DNA of 64,000 nucleotides from positions 5,647,001-5,711,000 of the forward strand of contig JARCOQ010000016.1 of the NCBI GenBank assembly GCA_029207755.1, in the 5' to 3' direction. The translations under genes and the position numbers were made by a program. The DNA comes from Chamaea fasciata (lineage: Eukaryota > Chordata > Aves > Passeriformes > Sylviidae). Positions 24,986 to 37,661 of the stretch are shown here, one piece after another. The notes beneath the pieces are model-generated. The model did no database searches, was not told the origin of the DNA, and saw nothing but the letters and a program-made list of their open reading frames with translations. How positions within the stretch are numbered: position 1 is the stretch's first letter; each line of letters starts with the position of its first letter.

Positions 24986-27900
24986 AATCAGTCCCAGATT
25001 TGTACAGCTGGTCCCGCCTGCAAGCAGTGAGGGTATTGCTGCAAGTGTTTAGAGGAAGCAAAATTAACCTCAACTTGGACAATCAACTGCTGCTGTGAGG
25101 GAGAGGCAGGTAAGAGACGATTCTATTGCAAGAAACAAATCTCAACAACGGTCAGTTTTGGTTCTGAACCTAATAGAAGGGTATTTAACCAGGCTACTAG
25201 GTCTGACTATTCACAAAGAAGAAATATTTATTTAAAAGCACGTGTTTCTTGTATTGTTTCATGAAACATCTGTTACTAGTCATTGTGGTTGACAAGATGC
25301 TCAAAGGAAGTGCCATTCCCATTCAGCTCCAGAGTATTGTAATTCTTTCTAATTAAATATGGTTTCACTAGTTCACAATGAAATAGATTTCTTAATTAAG
25401 AGAGAAGTCTGAAATTTTTCAGGTCTAGCCTATGTGCAATTAAATAACCATTCTGCACCGGCAGTGCTATGCAGAGACCAGCTCTCTTATAACTTGCTAT
25501 TAGAAAAAGCTTTTTTCCATCTTTTAGTAGAATATTACTTTGAAATACAGGCAATTTTTGAGCTCTTGTAGCTGAGTTACACGGATGATTTACCTGTACT
25601 GAGGAATTTATTTTGTGATTGATGGAAACATTACTATATAGTAATAATAATAAAATACTGTTTATAAAACAACTTACATTACAAACAGTGCTCAAATAAG
25701 CCAATAATAAAACCACTAATAGTGAACCACAAGCAAGGAACCCTGAGATGTGAAGGCAGCAATCACACAGCCCCGAGCATGGCCGTTCTAGGAAAAAAAA
25801 AAAAGAAGAAATGCTGATTTAGAACCAGCCCCTGAGGTGCAGGTAATCATTAATAACCAGTGCTTATGGACAAACAATCCCAGCCTGGGCTTCTTAACCC
25901 CATCCAAGCAGAGAGAGTAAAACTATCAGATTTTACAATTCCACATAGCTCCATGTACCTTATAAATAAGCATAAGCGTTTGAATTACATTTTAAAAACC
26001 ACACTTTAAAAACCCCTTCCTAAACCAAACATGCAGGGAATAAAATACAATAAAGCCATGTGAGGGGTTTTCGTTCTAAAATGAATCCATAAAGAAAATT
26101 CCTTTAACTTTCTTCCAACTAGCAATTCTTGGTTCTCTGTACAACTTCCCTCATGTTTCGGGGCTTGGTGGGTTTGGTGTTTTTTGAAAGAGGGGTGTCC
26201 TTTTTAATGTCAAAGGCCTAATGTTTTACAATGTTTTAATCCAGGACACAAATTTGCTTGTTGTCAAGTAAGACTGAACATACATAAAATTAACAGCAAG
26301 GCCTTTCACGAGAAAAAATTTACAGTGTGAAATGTGGCAACTGTGCATCAAGGTAACAAAAGCCTTAGAACAGATACTCCTCTCAAAAATTAGGGGGATT
26401 TTTTCCCCCCAGGAATATTGAGGTTTTGCATTAATATAAGTGGCTTTAATGTCTTAAAATGCCACAAAGAAAAGCTCCCAATACTTAAGCTCAGTCAAAG
26501 CAATCTTTGACTAACACAGTGGCTTATATCCCACACTCAAGTTATTTTTTTCTTATACAACAACAGTAGAGGAAAAATTAAGGTGGAAATACATGGCAGT
26601 TGATCAAAAGCATCTTTGAAACAAAATTGCAGTGTATTATACGATTCAAAATTCCAGTAACAAGGCAACTGCTTTTCATCATAATACACCGGGGTATAGG
26701 CAATAACAGCCATTTAATATCCAAAACAATCCTATCATTCTACACAGGGATGGTTTACTTAATAACATTACATCCAAAAGGCAAGAAAAGATACGTTAAC
26801 TGAGAAGAGAAGACAACAGTGTGATCTGAAAACAAACTTCAGGTTCCTCATGCAGGATTAGCTCCCTAACTAGCAATAATCACTGTCCCAGAGAATCCAG
26901 TCCAGACCTTGGATTATCTGAAAGTTGCTGCAGCCTCTGGTCTCCAGGATCCTTGATCACCCTGGGCTGATCACTCTGTCTGATGCAGCACCAAGCAAAC
27001 ACGAGCTCTAATGCTCAGCTGAGCGTTGCAGCTCTTTGCTGAACAACTGATCACGATTGCTCAGAAGGAAGATGAGCAAGACAGCATCACTATCTCCGTA
27101 ATACTTTACAGGACGGATCTGCCTGAAGCCAGAGAATAAAAAGACTGAAATCTCCAGGGCTGCAGCATCTCACAAGCCAGAAGCATTGACAGTGTTTGTT
27201 AGACAAGATCGAGAAGTTTCTCTCATCTGGCACACACGGATATGAGAGAAAGAGCCTTCACTTCAAATTAAACCTCCTGTCAGGGATGTGTGCTCTGCTA
27301 AACACATCAGTAATATGGGTCAATTAAGAGAAATTATTGGTGTTGGTAAAAAAAAAAAAAGTCATTCACATCTGCTTTCTTTATAGGAACATCTGTCACT
27401 CAGTCCTGGAGACATTTATTTTGCCATATGAACAGTTGTGTTCAAAAATAAACCCAAGTTTTGCCCACCACACCACACTATAGGTGGTTAGTGGCTGTAC
27501 ATGTTATCTAGCAATCCCTAAATATTGCCACAGCACCTCACAATTATTTCACTTCTGTAACTTCACCTTTCCTGCCTCCATCCTATCCAGAACATCATTA
27601 TCACACATCAACCTTTTCCACTGACAGCAATTAATACATGCTAGGAAATTTCACCCAAAAAATCATAAATCCATAAAACACTAGTAAAAATAATTATGAC
27701 ATTATGCATCATCCCAAATACAACCACTTAACTATTTTCTGGAGCTTTATGAAACCTTTATACAACTGAACACTAGTCTGCTTGCCACTATTCTCATGAC
27801 TTGTACCCTGTGATCATTTAAGCAAGTTACACTGGTTTATTGTTTTTTTCTAAGGAAAGATGCAGCTGGCCACACAACGGCAATATTTTGCTTTTCTTTT

Positions 27901-28447
27901 ACTAACACATTAACTGTGACAGTAACAGCACAGTGAGCTGCTCCCAAAACTCCACCTGGGAGCTCTTAACATATGTCAAAATATCTTTTGTTTCTGTGGA
28001 TGAGGCAGAATTGCAGCTATTGAGATGGGAATCAGCAAAGTCTAAACAAAATAAAGAATATAGAGTTGGGAAACTCTTATTTTCTGACCTCTATTTCTCC
28101 TCTGGCTTTCTTCAATTGGAAGAATAAATTTCCCAGCAGCCAAGATGTAAAATGTGATGCTTTTTGATGTGTGAGTCTCTCAAGCTGTATACAATTCTGA
28201 AATTGTGTTGTGTTACTTGCACCTGATTCCAAGTAGGAAGCATGTTTCTGCTCGCTAAATACCAGTAAATAATGAAGTTTAATACAGGTTTCAGACCAAG
28301 TATGAACTAATGCCTGTAAAGGTGAATGCATTTTAAAGATGGGAGCTTTCTCTCTGAATACTTTTTTCCTTTTAAAGATGGGAGGGGTGAGAAATAGCTT
28401 CCCTCTTTTTACTTTTCCGGTTCTATTTATACAATTTTCGCATTAGG

Positions 28448-28554
28448 AGATAAGTTCCCTCGGAGCTCTGCTTACCCAGCCCATGCATTGTCAGAGCTGA
28501 GGTTACTGAGTAACAGGAAATGTGAACTCAGCACTGCTGGGTCAGGGCTTATCT
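28448..28554. promoter_or_regulatory. Enhancer-like cluster: GATA, ETS, MARE-like, GATA
   Basis: Within 107 bases there is AGATAAG (28448-28454), CAGGAAAT (ETS-like, 28514-28521), TGCTGGGTCA (one change from the NF-E2/MARE core TGCTGAGTCA, 28535-28544) and CTTATCT (28548-28554, a GATA site on the minus strand). The last two are four bases apart, a layout typical of haematopoietic enhancers. Read by eye; no expression evidence. Confidence 0.25.
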
Positions 28555-31500
28555 ATCTGCACTGGAGTTACTCCTTTATCACCTACTGCTCATTAACTCA
28601 GAGTCACCGAAACCTTTGTAAAGAGCGATTTGAATATTCCTTAAACTGGTGCAGTCGTTGATTGGCCTCTCTTTTACTAATAAACACAAAGGGCACAGAC
28701 AGCTATCCTTGTGTACACCCACCCAAGGCAAATTCAAAAAGATATAAACCCCCAGCAGTTTGCTCCTGGCCCTCAGCCAAGAAATAATTTTAGCTTCCCC
28801 ACCCCATCCCCAGCAGAGGCCAGGGTTATCAATAACAGGTTTATTCAAAGCACTTCAGTGGAAAGTACAGCAACAAAACCATGTTGCAACTGTTGAGCAT
28901 TGCCTCGAGTGCACAACTGATCCGTTCTGGAAGCTAAACAGTTAAGTTGATGACCAAAACCTTCCTGAAATTTTTCTGTAATTTCAAAAACAACCATTTC
29001 ATTACCCCTACATGGTTGGGTGTGCTCTCTGCACAGCCCTCAGCCCTAGAAAGAATAAGGTGACACTTGAAATTTGCATCTTTACTGGAAAACCAACAGA
29101 AACATAAAAGAATCACCTGACTTGCATGAATAATGTCAATGCCATTCTTAACTATAAGAATTTAATGTCAACAGAATGAGCCTGGATTAAGGTGCAGCAC
29201 ACAGGGAAATTCTACACACAAAACACCTGCACTGCACAGCCACTTTGCCCAAGGTTTTCTGTCACAGTTTGGAGGAAGTACTGCAAATAAAACGGAAACA
29301 ATATAAAACCTCCCCTGTCCAACAAACTGTTACATACGGTGAACAAAACCAAAGGCTCTGTGTGAATGACAGTATTCTGAATAAAGCTCATTGAAAAACA
29401 TATTTCACAGAGCCCCTGAACTACTCAAGAACTGCTCTGGAGAACAGTTACTTTGAAAAGAATGTGAACCTTCAACCTGAAAAATGAGACGTTTCTGAGC
29501 TACTGCTGCAACCCAAGACCCTCCATGCAGTGTACCTCTAACTTCAAGAAAGTATCTGGAGCAGTAGTGCTAACCCTCATATGAAAATGTAGACCAAGTG
29601 CTAAAATATCTTCTCCAGGTAATCCACAACTCTGATTTTGAAATTTAGACTCATGCACATTTGTCTGATTTCACTTCTTTGAAGTGTTTTGGCAGCTTCT
29701 GTGTGTTTTTCAGCAAGCCTTGTTAAAGTGCAACAAGTGGGAAGCCATGAAAACAGAGTGCTGATGCACTGGTCACAAACTACCCTCTCAACCCACAAAA
29801 GCCACTGCAGGTTACTGAGAGATTACAACAGAAATGTCCTTCTCCATGAGCTGGTGTAAAAAAACATGATGCTACTGATACATCCCAGACAGACGGGCTG
29901 CACTAAAAAAAAATCATGAGCCAACCCTTGCTTATTTATATCTGAGGTTTTAAGAACACTATTCAACATAGTCACTGACTGATGCTGAGCCAGACCCAAA
30001 ACATCCTTCATACTCCAAGTCTTGTCTTTTAACACCTCATGGTCATTGCAGAGCATCTGGAAAAATAATTTACTGCATGGAGTATTCCAAGAGCCAGAAC
30101 CCTTGGAAAAATAGAAATACACCTATTTTTAAGCAGGGATCTTAATGGTTTGACATGCCCTGGTTTGTGTTAAGCTTTTGTTGTATTAAGCAAAGGGCGT
30201 AGCGTGGTATTTATTCCACAGGCTTTTCCTTTTCTAGACCTCTAGCACTTCAAACAGCACACTGGGAAAAAATGCAGTTGCAAAGGCTGGCCAGTGAGCG
30301 TAGGATTACTTCATGAACAGCAAAAAAAAACTCCACTGGATGGCCTCACATACTTAGAAATGGCAGAGACAAACACTGCTTTTCTGTTCTAAAATATCTC
30401 ATTGCAGAGGAGAATCTGAAGTTTCAAGTCACATGATGATGAAACCATACGTTTGCTAAACATGCAACGTGTATGGTTTGAATGACTTCAGCCAAGTTCC
30501 TGTTTCCCTTACAGAACCGCATATTTTTTTAGTCAGCAAGCGCCTGGATTTTTCACTGTGATGTACAGCAGCTGAAGAAGTTATTGTAATATACACACTC
30601 TGCTTTCTACAGAAATAGAAAGGGCTATAAGTTCCAAACAATAATTGCATTTCATCTGACATTCCTCAGTGAAAGGCTCAGCCTGTTGTTTCTGTGGAAC
30701 AATTCCTTGAAAAGGTAAGTGCTTTATATTACTTTGAATATGCAATGTTTTATTTAAGAGGCTCACATAGTGAAGCTAAGGTCGTAATTACAAGTTTTTA
30801 GTTTTCCCTTTTTCAGCAACATTTGAACTACACAAAGTAAAATACTGCATCTGGGAAAGGTCCTCAGAAAGCAGAAATGTGTAACGAAGCTGAAATTTGT
30901 GATAAAGCTGGGCATTAAGTAGAGAAAATGTGAAGACTTTTCCAGTAAGTACTTCACTCCCACTGAACCAATGGGAGGCGGATGATGAAATACTGTTCAG
31001 CGGAGTGGACAAATAACTCCAACCATTGCCTAAAACCAGGCTTTTAAAGGATGGACCTTGCAAGATAATCTTAACCCCAGTATAGGCATTGTATAGGACA
31101 GGAAATGCGTCAGTGATGCTGTTTGGGGAGTGTGTTTAAGTTACTGTTTGTTCCACTATATTCTAGAAAAGTAAAAACAAAGCTTTCGGTTTCTCAGGAA
31201 CTGCTACTTTTCCACACGTTAAGGGTAGGATTTCTTAAGTCTTTACAACTTCAAATACCCGTCCAAGAGTAGGAATAGAGCTCTTACAAGAAAGATGAAT
31301 ACAGTATTTCACATTTTAGTCTCATATACTGCAAGCTGCCCCCCACCTTTTAACTTGGCAGCCGCAGTGTGAAGAGAAAGGACATCTTCTCCCCCCAGAT
31401 CACGTGTTGTGTCAAGTCGATGCAGGACATCCCCACCACGAGCAGAGTTGCACAAGCAATGTTATGTGTATTGCTTTATGACTGGATGAAAGAATATTTT

Positions 31501-34500
31501 CCTTCTAAAGGCTGGTGACAGGATGCAGGAAAGACTGCCCTACCAAGCCTTTTATAGAGGAAGAGCTCCAGCTGCCAGGGAGAAACTCCCCTGGTTTAGG
31601 AGCTCTTCCTTCTAGACTTTAAATAAACACAAGCCTCCTTGAAACCAAGCTCCCCTTTTGCAAAAGTTAAACATTAAAGTGGGGATGGGGAACCCAAACC
31701 CAGTGGAATCTTAGGGACTAGGTCCCCTCAGCACTGAAAGTCCTTTCACAACTTGCTATTTTTACACTGCTTTCTGAACACTGTGCTCACTGTGTTGGAA
31801 GTGAAGGCGAATTCACTGTGCTTCAGAAAGTGAAAATCAAACATACTTGCTTTACCTGCTGAATTATGGGGAGGAGAGCAGGCATAGAAAGAGGAAAAAA
31901 AATCCAAGGAAAAAGTGAGGCCACATGAAGTTAAGGAAGGATTTGTCATGTGACTGATGGCAAATTAAAGTAAGGGGGACCTGAGATAAAGGGACAAAAT
32001 ACTGGAGCATGACAACACAAAGATAAACCAAGTAGCATACTGCAAATTTCCCTCAGTAACTAATCATAAACAGAAACAGACCTGGCTTCTGCCATAGTTA
32101 CCATGACTAAATGGAAATATAAAAGTCAGTTCATGTCATAGTATGTTGTAAGAGAAAAAAAAAAATCCGGTCTTGAGGTGTTTGCAGTGTAAGCTGACAG
32201 ATTCCACTGAAAGAGTAGAGGACTTTCTGTTGTCACCTCCTCCACCCACACCACAGCAGAGCATAAACAATACGTGCATTTTGGAAAAAAAAAAAAAATG
32301 TCCCGGCAGTAAATCCAAAAACCAGACAAGAACTCAGGGAATACCAGATCTTCTCACAACAGAGGAAAATGACATAATAAACCCCCTACATTTTTTTATG
32401 ATGGAAACTCTAAAGTATTTTGAAAAAATAGATGTGGCCAGCTGTATGAATATTCTGAAATAAAACATCATGTGAGAAACAAACCACCCTCTGCTGTTCC
32501 CATGGAACATATATTTTTATTTTAAAATAAATTAAATTAGTACTACCAGAAGTCTGTAAAAATTTGCAAACATTAACACTACTACAGCAGAAGCTGTGAG
32601 CTCCTTCATCCCACTGTTATTCTAAGCATGAACTTGATGGTTTAGGAAGGTATTAAAAGTGGACAGAGAATTTCTAAAGGCTGCTTTACATGATAGATGA
32701 GCACCTTACAATCACAGGAATCACTAAAGCTCCTCGTTGTGATGTATATAAACGTACAGAGGGGTTGTGCCATCTGAGACTATTCCCAATCCATCAGATC
32801 CAGGGGCAGCAAGGGAGTCAGGCTGTTCTGGCAGGGCCCAATTTATAACCCCGGTTTGAAAACCTTAATGCAGCCACTTCATGAGGTGCTGAACAACGCA
32901 TCTCGGAAAGAGCTACGTACCCTCAAATTTTACTGAAAGCATTATGAAGAGACAAAATATTAAAAAGAAAAAAACCCCAGACTGTCAGAAAGTCAGAAAT
33001 ATACAGGTAGGGGTGACCCTTTTAGAGAGAATGCACGTGTGTTTCAGTTTGTAGGAAAAACTGGGCACATCTGATTGTACCCCCTGCACAGGAGCCTTTC
33101 CTACCACAATCTCAGCTCCAAATTGCCATTTGCTTTTTTTAGTAGTGAGACACTGGAACCAAATATGAAAAGAGTCTCTGACATTATCACTGTGATTCTT
33201 TTAAGCTTCTAGGAATAATTTAAGGGGAGTAGTTAATAACTACAGCATTGACTTTAATCGTATTTTCCAAACTAAAAAATATTTCAGAATTCGCTACAAA
33301 CTGCTAGGAGATATTTCTTCATCTATAATAAGCACTTTATTGAATTCAAACAAGAATTATACTCACACTGACTAGCCACAGCAAAGCTGCAAACAGCTTG
33401 CTCTTACGGGAAAATTCTGTTTTTGTGGGAATCCTAAGGTCATTCCCTTTAAAACTGCACATGTAAAATTTTTTCCTTAGCTGAGAATTCTAATACTTAC
33501 ACTAATTATAATTATAAATATATAGTTGCACTGTTATTTCCCCAAAGCGAGCATGTTAATTCTAGGCTGAAGAGATTCCTTTCGTTTAAATCCTTCCTCA
33601 GATGAGGTAATTTAAAATACATACAATTAGGTGAGGATAATAATATTTAGATGGAGAGGAAGCATCAATGTTAATTATTTAACAATCATGTTCATGTGTG
33701 CGGTTATAACTGAAACTGTTTCAGGCTCCCGTCTTGACACCAAATGAGAGCAAAACACATCTTTAACCTCTGCTTAACACTGTGCTGGGTAATGAGTAAC
33801 ACACCACAATGTGCAAGCAGGTGGGTACAGGAAGAGAAACCAAGATGGTGCACTTGCTTGCACAGTAAGCTGCAGTTGCTGAAATATGCTGCATTAAGAC
33901 TTACTTTGTCTTAAGCGCCCAAAGAGTATTTAAATAAAATTCAAAATACATTGCTATGGTCATAATTGAACACAGTATCAGTACCAAGGCCAGGTCCCGA
34001 GCAAATTTATTCAAGTTTTGGCATCTTTTTTTTTTCCTGTAATTTGATATAAGGCCATATGATTTCCTGTAAAGCCCCAAACTATGTCCTTTGTTTCCTT
34101 TGCAATGATGTTACCAGAAAAGTTGAATGCTGCTAAATTATTCTGAGATTCTCTGCAACAACAGTGAGCACAGTTAGTTGGCCCATAAAAGTTGTTGACA
34201 AGATAATGGAGATGTTCACAGTACCAGAACTGAATTCTTCTATTCAGCCCTGCAAAAGGCCTGATGGAATTTGCAGGTAACACTGTAGGCTCTGGTGGAA
34301 CAGCCCTAAATGTAAGTATTTCCTAATCTTGATGTTAACATTGTGTGGGATGATAACAGACTCTCAGATGCTCAGCTGGGAACAATCCTTCACCAGATTA
34401 AGCTTCAAATCTCTCTTCTAACAAAAGATCAAAATTTCACTTACAGTTTCCTTCATCCTTGAGATTTCTCCCAAGTATTTAAGAAGAATTGTAGATGTTA

Positions 34501-36644
34501 AATTTTCACACAAAAGAATTGCTCTTATTTAATAACCTATTTTTAAGCTTCAAAATTATATTGACTCTTAACTTGCTTCAGAGACTCCTGCCTGTTTTGC
34601 CCACCAGTTCTTTCCTACATGGTGCACCTCAGCTCAGAGGCTGGAACAGAGCCTGACCAGCCCACCCTTCCCTCCTGCAAGGCCACCTGTAACACAAACC
34701 ATCTTCCCTGGCTGCATCAGTCCTTCCTGGAGTGGAGTCTCTCAGAAAATAACCTCTTCTACAAAGGAAGAAACTCTGTCTTTAAAAAGGGACAAAGAAC
34801 ACGGCTGAATCAAAACATAACTCCATGCTTTTCTATAAATGAAATTATAATTATGTAAGATTATATACACATTTAATCAAAGCCACTTTGATAAGTCAAC
34901 TTTTCTAATTAAAACGAGTATTAGAATTCCAATTTTGAGGAGAGATTAGAAATATCAGAAATGTGAAGTAGTGTCAGAGGTAACAACCATAAATTAACTG
35001 TCAAACAGTATTAAGACACTGACTTATCTATAATGAGCACTGCTTAAAAACATTAATGCATCTTTATGAATTTTTACCAATTTAACATTGCTTTCATTTT
35101 AAGAGTTAACATCACTAGAATCCCCTTATGGAAAAGGCGTTGTGTACAACTAAGTATGTAGCTTCCCGCCACTGTGACTTATAGAAACTTCCGTAGGGAG
35201 AACTCCATGGTCCTGTCTTTGCCTGCTTGTTCAGACCAGCTTTAGGTAAAAGAGAGCAAAGTAAAAACACCAAAGTCTAACACAAAATTGGAATCTTTGT
35301 AAATAAAGATGATTTTTTTCCCCAGAAAACACTCTACACTTTTTCCAGTGCTGATCTTTAATCAGACGTTCCAAATTAATTAGGAATAGTGGGTTCATTA
35401 TCTCATGTTTAAATATATTTATTCTTTGCAACTAAAAAAGGTATGGTATTTTCTGCATCAATCAGTACAAGGTGAACAGAAATTTCCTCTTACAAATTGA
35501 GCTAATTACACTTTTGGGTGGTCTGGAAAATGTATATATCCATATCCATTACAGTTTTCCACAAGTACATATTATGTTCTCATAAAAGCTTTCTGGCTTA
35601 AAAGAAAGGAGCCTCCAAGCATTTTTACAGTAACAAAATCATTGTATCAACATATCACAGAGTCATTACAGCTAACAGCCTATCCATATTGCTCTCAAAA
35701 TTCCCTGTTTCCAGGAGTTTATAATGCAGCTGTAAGAAATGGCCCTTGCTAAAACTTTATCAACAGGCTTATAATGCACCAGAAATTGTTTCCTCAAAGT
35801 TGAGTATGCAGGCAAGCATTTTTTTTGCCATTTTATGCAACAGCTGCATCTAAGAAATAGATGTTATTATTAATAACAGCATTATTAATGTTTAAAGATG
35901 TTTTAGTATAAAAGCAGTTTGTTCATAACAGTTCTTAAACATTCTCATTAATTTTATACAGGCTCCTCAGTACAGACTGCAGTTATGAAAGGCTTTTTTT
36001 TCACAACAGAAATGAAGCAAAACTAAAACAAAGAAAGGAATGTGGCTCGTGCCTCATATTGTGATTATCTTTGCATTTTCCTCAGTATGTGGTGTGAGAC
36101 TGCAGCTGGGTTCAAATGATACAAAATTCCCACCCTTGTGACAGGACAGTGGAGCTTTTTGTGGCTGGAGCTGCTGCCCACACACTGGATTGCCCTGCAA
36201 ACCGCCTTGGCCTTTTTTGGCAAGATGGGGAGGAAAAGCAGCTCCACCTAAACAGAGCCAGCTCCTTTCTCACCCACTGAACAGCCGATATTCCATATAT
36301 TCCACAGGCAATGTGAGCGTGCTGGATCCTGGCTGTCCACAAAGCTGAGCTGCATCAAGTGAGGAAAAGGGGGAAGTGGTAAGAGCAGAAACCACATCCA
36401 AAATAAAAAGGATTACTCTGGCTAAAAATAATTGCAAGCTAACTTGGGTAATAACACAGGAGTGTAAAATCCACCAACAAATTACTGCATTTATTCTGAA
36501 CAAATGGTTCATATGCCTGACTGCACATAATATATTCAATGCAAAAATAGGCGTTAAAACTGTACTTTAAAACTTGTTTCACCTTCCTTTTCCAGTTCAG
36601 TTTCAAACACAGTTGGACAGGAAAAGCACAGTGTGGAAAGAAGG

Positions 36645-37661
36645 ATGACTTGTCACAACATGACGTGGATCAGCTACCCAAGCAAGAGCCAGCCTTTCAC
36701 TTCCCCAGAAGAAATCGAAGCCGTCATAGCTTCTCAAAACATCATATCCAGACTTATGCACTGTTACATTGCCTTTTTTGTACCCATAGGATTAATAGCT
36801 GGCATATGTATTTTGATCATTCTCATAAGGAATCATTTGCAGAACAGAAGAGCAAGCTTGGACTTACTTCTCCTATACTTCACCATCAGCAATATCATAA
36901 TGATTTTTTTGTCCTTTACTGTCATCACTAGACCAGACTATTTAACAGCAACCCACCTCGCCTGTAGCGTACTGTCATTTTTTTTCAACTTTGGTTATTT
37001 CAATTCTCACTATGTTTTCATTTTGGCACTTCTCACACTGTTACTGGAGAGATTTCCACCACGGACTGCTCTGTGCAGAGCCACCCAAAAACCCATCTTG
37101 TGTTTTGGGCTTGTACTCACATACACCTTCTGTTTGTCCCTGACGGAGGCACTGCTGGTGGGCACTGACAATTACCAGCTGGAAGCAGACTGCCAGTTGG
37201 ATCCATTATTTGCATGTCCTGAATACGAGATTGTTAAATTCACCTTTGGGTTTGGAATCCCGTCATTACTCCAGATCCTCTGTTTCACTGTTCTGTGGGC
37301 AAAAGAGGCACCTGCTGAAGCTCCAGCCTTGCAGCAGCACATCCGCACTTACCCCGCCGTGTACGCGATCGGCGTGACAATTTTTATTTGCCGCCTGTTT
37401 TATAACGTCATGATTCTATTCAGGACAACCCTGAAACTACAGAGGAGCATTGGGACCACAAAGAACGAGCTTGTGATGAACATTGCAGAAATAGTGTTGT
37501 TCTGTGAGAGCTGTGCTAGTTTAGTAGTTATACTCTGTTTTCATAAACCATGCAAGGATGAAATACTTAAAGTCATACAGAAGTGCCGAAGGACAACCCA
37601 TGCCAGCAATCACCTTGAAATACCAGAAACAGCCATGACCCATCAACGTGGGTCTCAGTAA
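36645..37661 (+). CDS. Atypical seven-transmembrane receptor-like protein, unnamed
   Basis: Predicted membrane receptor of 338 residues in one exon, between GPR146 and GPER1. I cannot name it. The ATG at 36645 (A at -3) is chosen because the open frame upstream of it starts only with GTG; an acceptor lies at 36594-36595. Sequon N5-M-T is followed by seven hydrophobic segments at about 39-61, 72-95, 105-134, 150-172, 196-218, 236-259 and 277-299. C107 and C183 could form the usual TM3-loop disulfide. ERF (135-137) stands for DRY and P206 fits TM5. The TM1 Asn is replaced (G53), TM2 Asp is Asn (N83), TM4 Trp is absent, CWxP reads CRLF (249-252) and NPxxY is missing. The tail is short, with Cys at 303 and 314. 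The intact long frame argues for a real gene. A distant GPR160-like or other divergent class A receptor is possible. Confidence 0.8.
   Translation: MTCHNMTWISYPSKSQPFTSPEEIEAVIASQNIISRLMHCYIAFFVPIGLIAGICILIILIRNHLQNRRASLDLLLLYFTISNIIMIFLSFTVITRPDYLTATHLACSVLSFFFNFGYFNSHYVFILALLTLLLERFPPRTALCRATQKPILCFGLVLTYTFCLSLTEALLVGTDNYQLEADCQLDPLFACPEYEIVKFTFGFGIPSLLQILCFTVLWAKEAPAEAPALQQHIRTYPAVYAIGVTIFICRLFYNVMILFRTTLKLQRSIGTTKNELVMNIAEIVLFCESCASLVVILCFHKPCKDEILKVIQKCRRTTHASNHLEIPETAMTHQRGSQ

Larger units (their letters stand above)
22771..36595. other. Long non-coding stretch between GPR146 and the second receptor
   Basis: Nearly 14 kb with only short, unconvincing open frames. Holds a G-run at 24968-24985, short A-runs near 25793-25804 and 27349-27360, and a motif cluster at 28448-28554. 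At its right end, a pyrimidine-rich CACCTTCCTTTTCCAG gives an acceptor (AG at 36594-36595) that would start the exon holding the next receptor. Upstream non-coding exons of that gene may lie here but I cannot place them. Confidence 0.55.
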
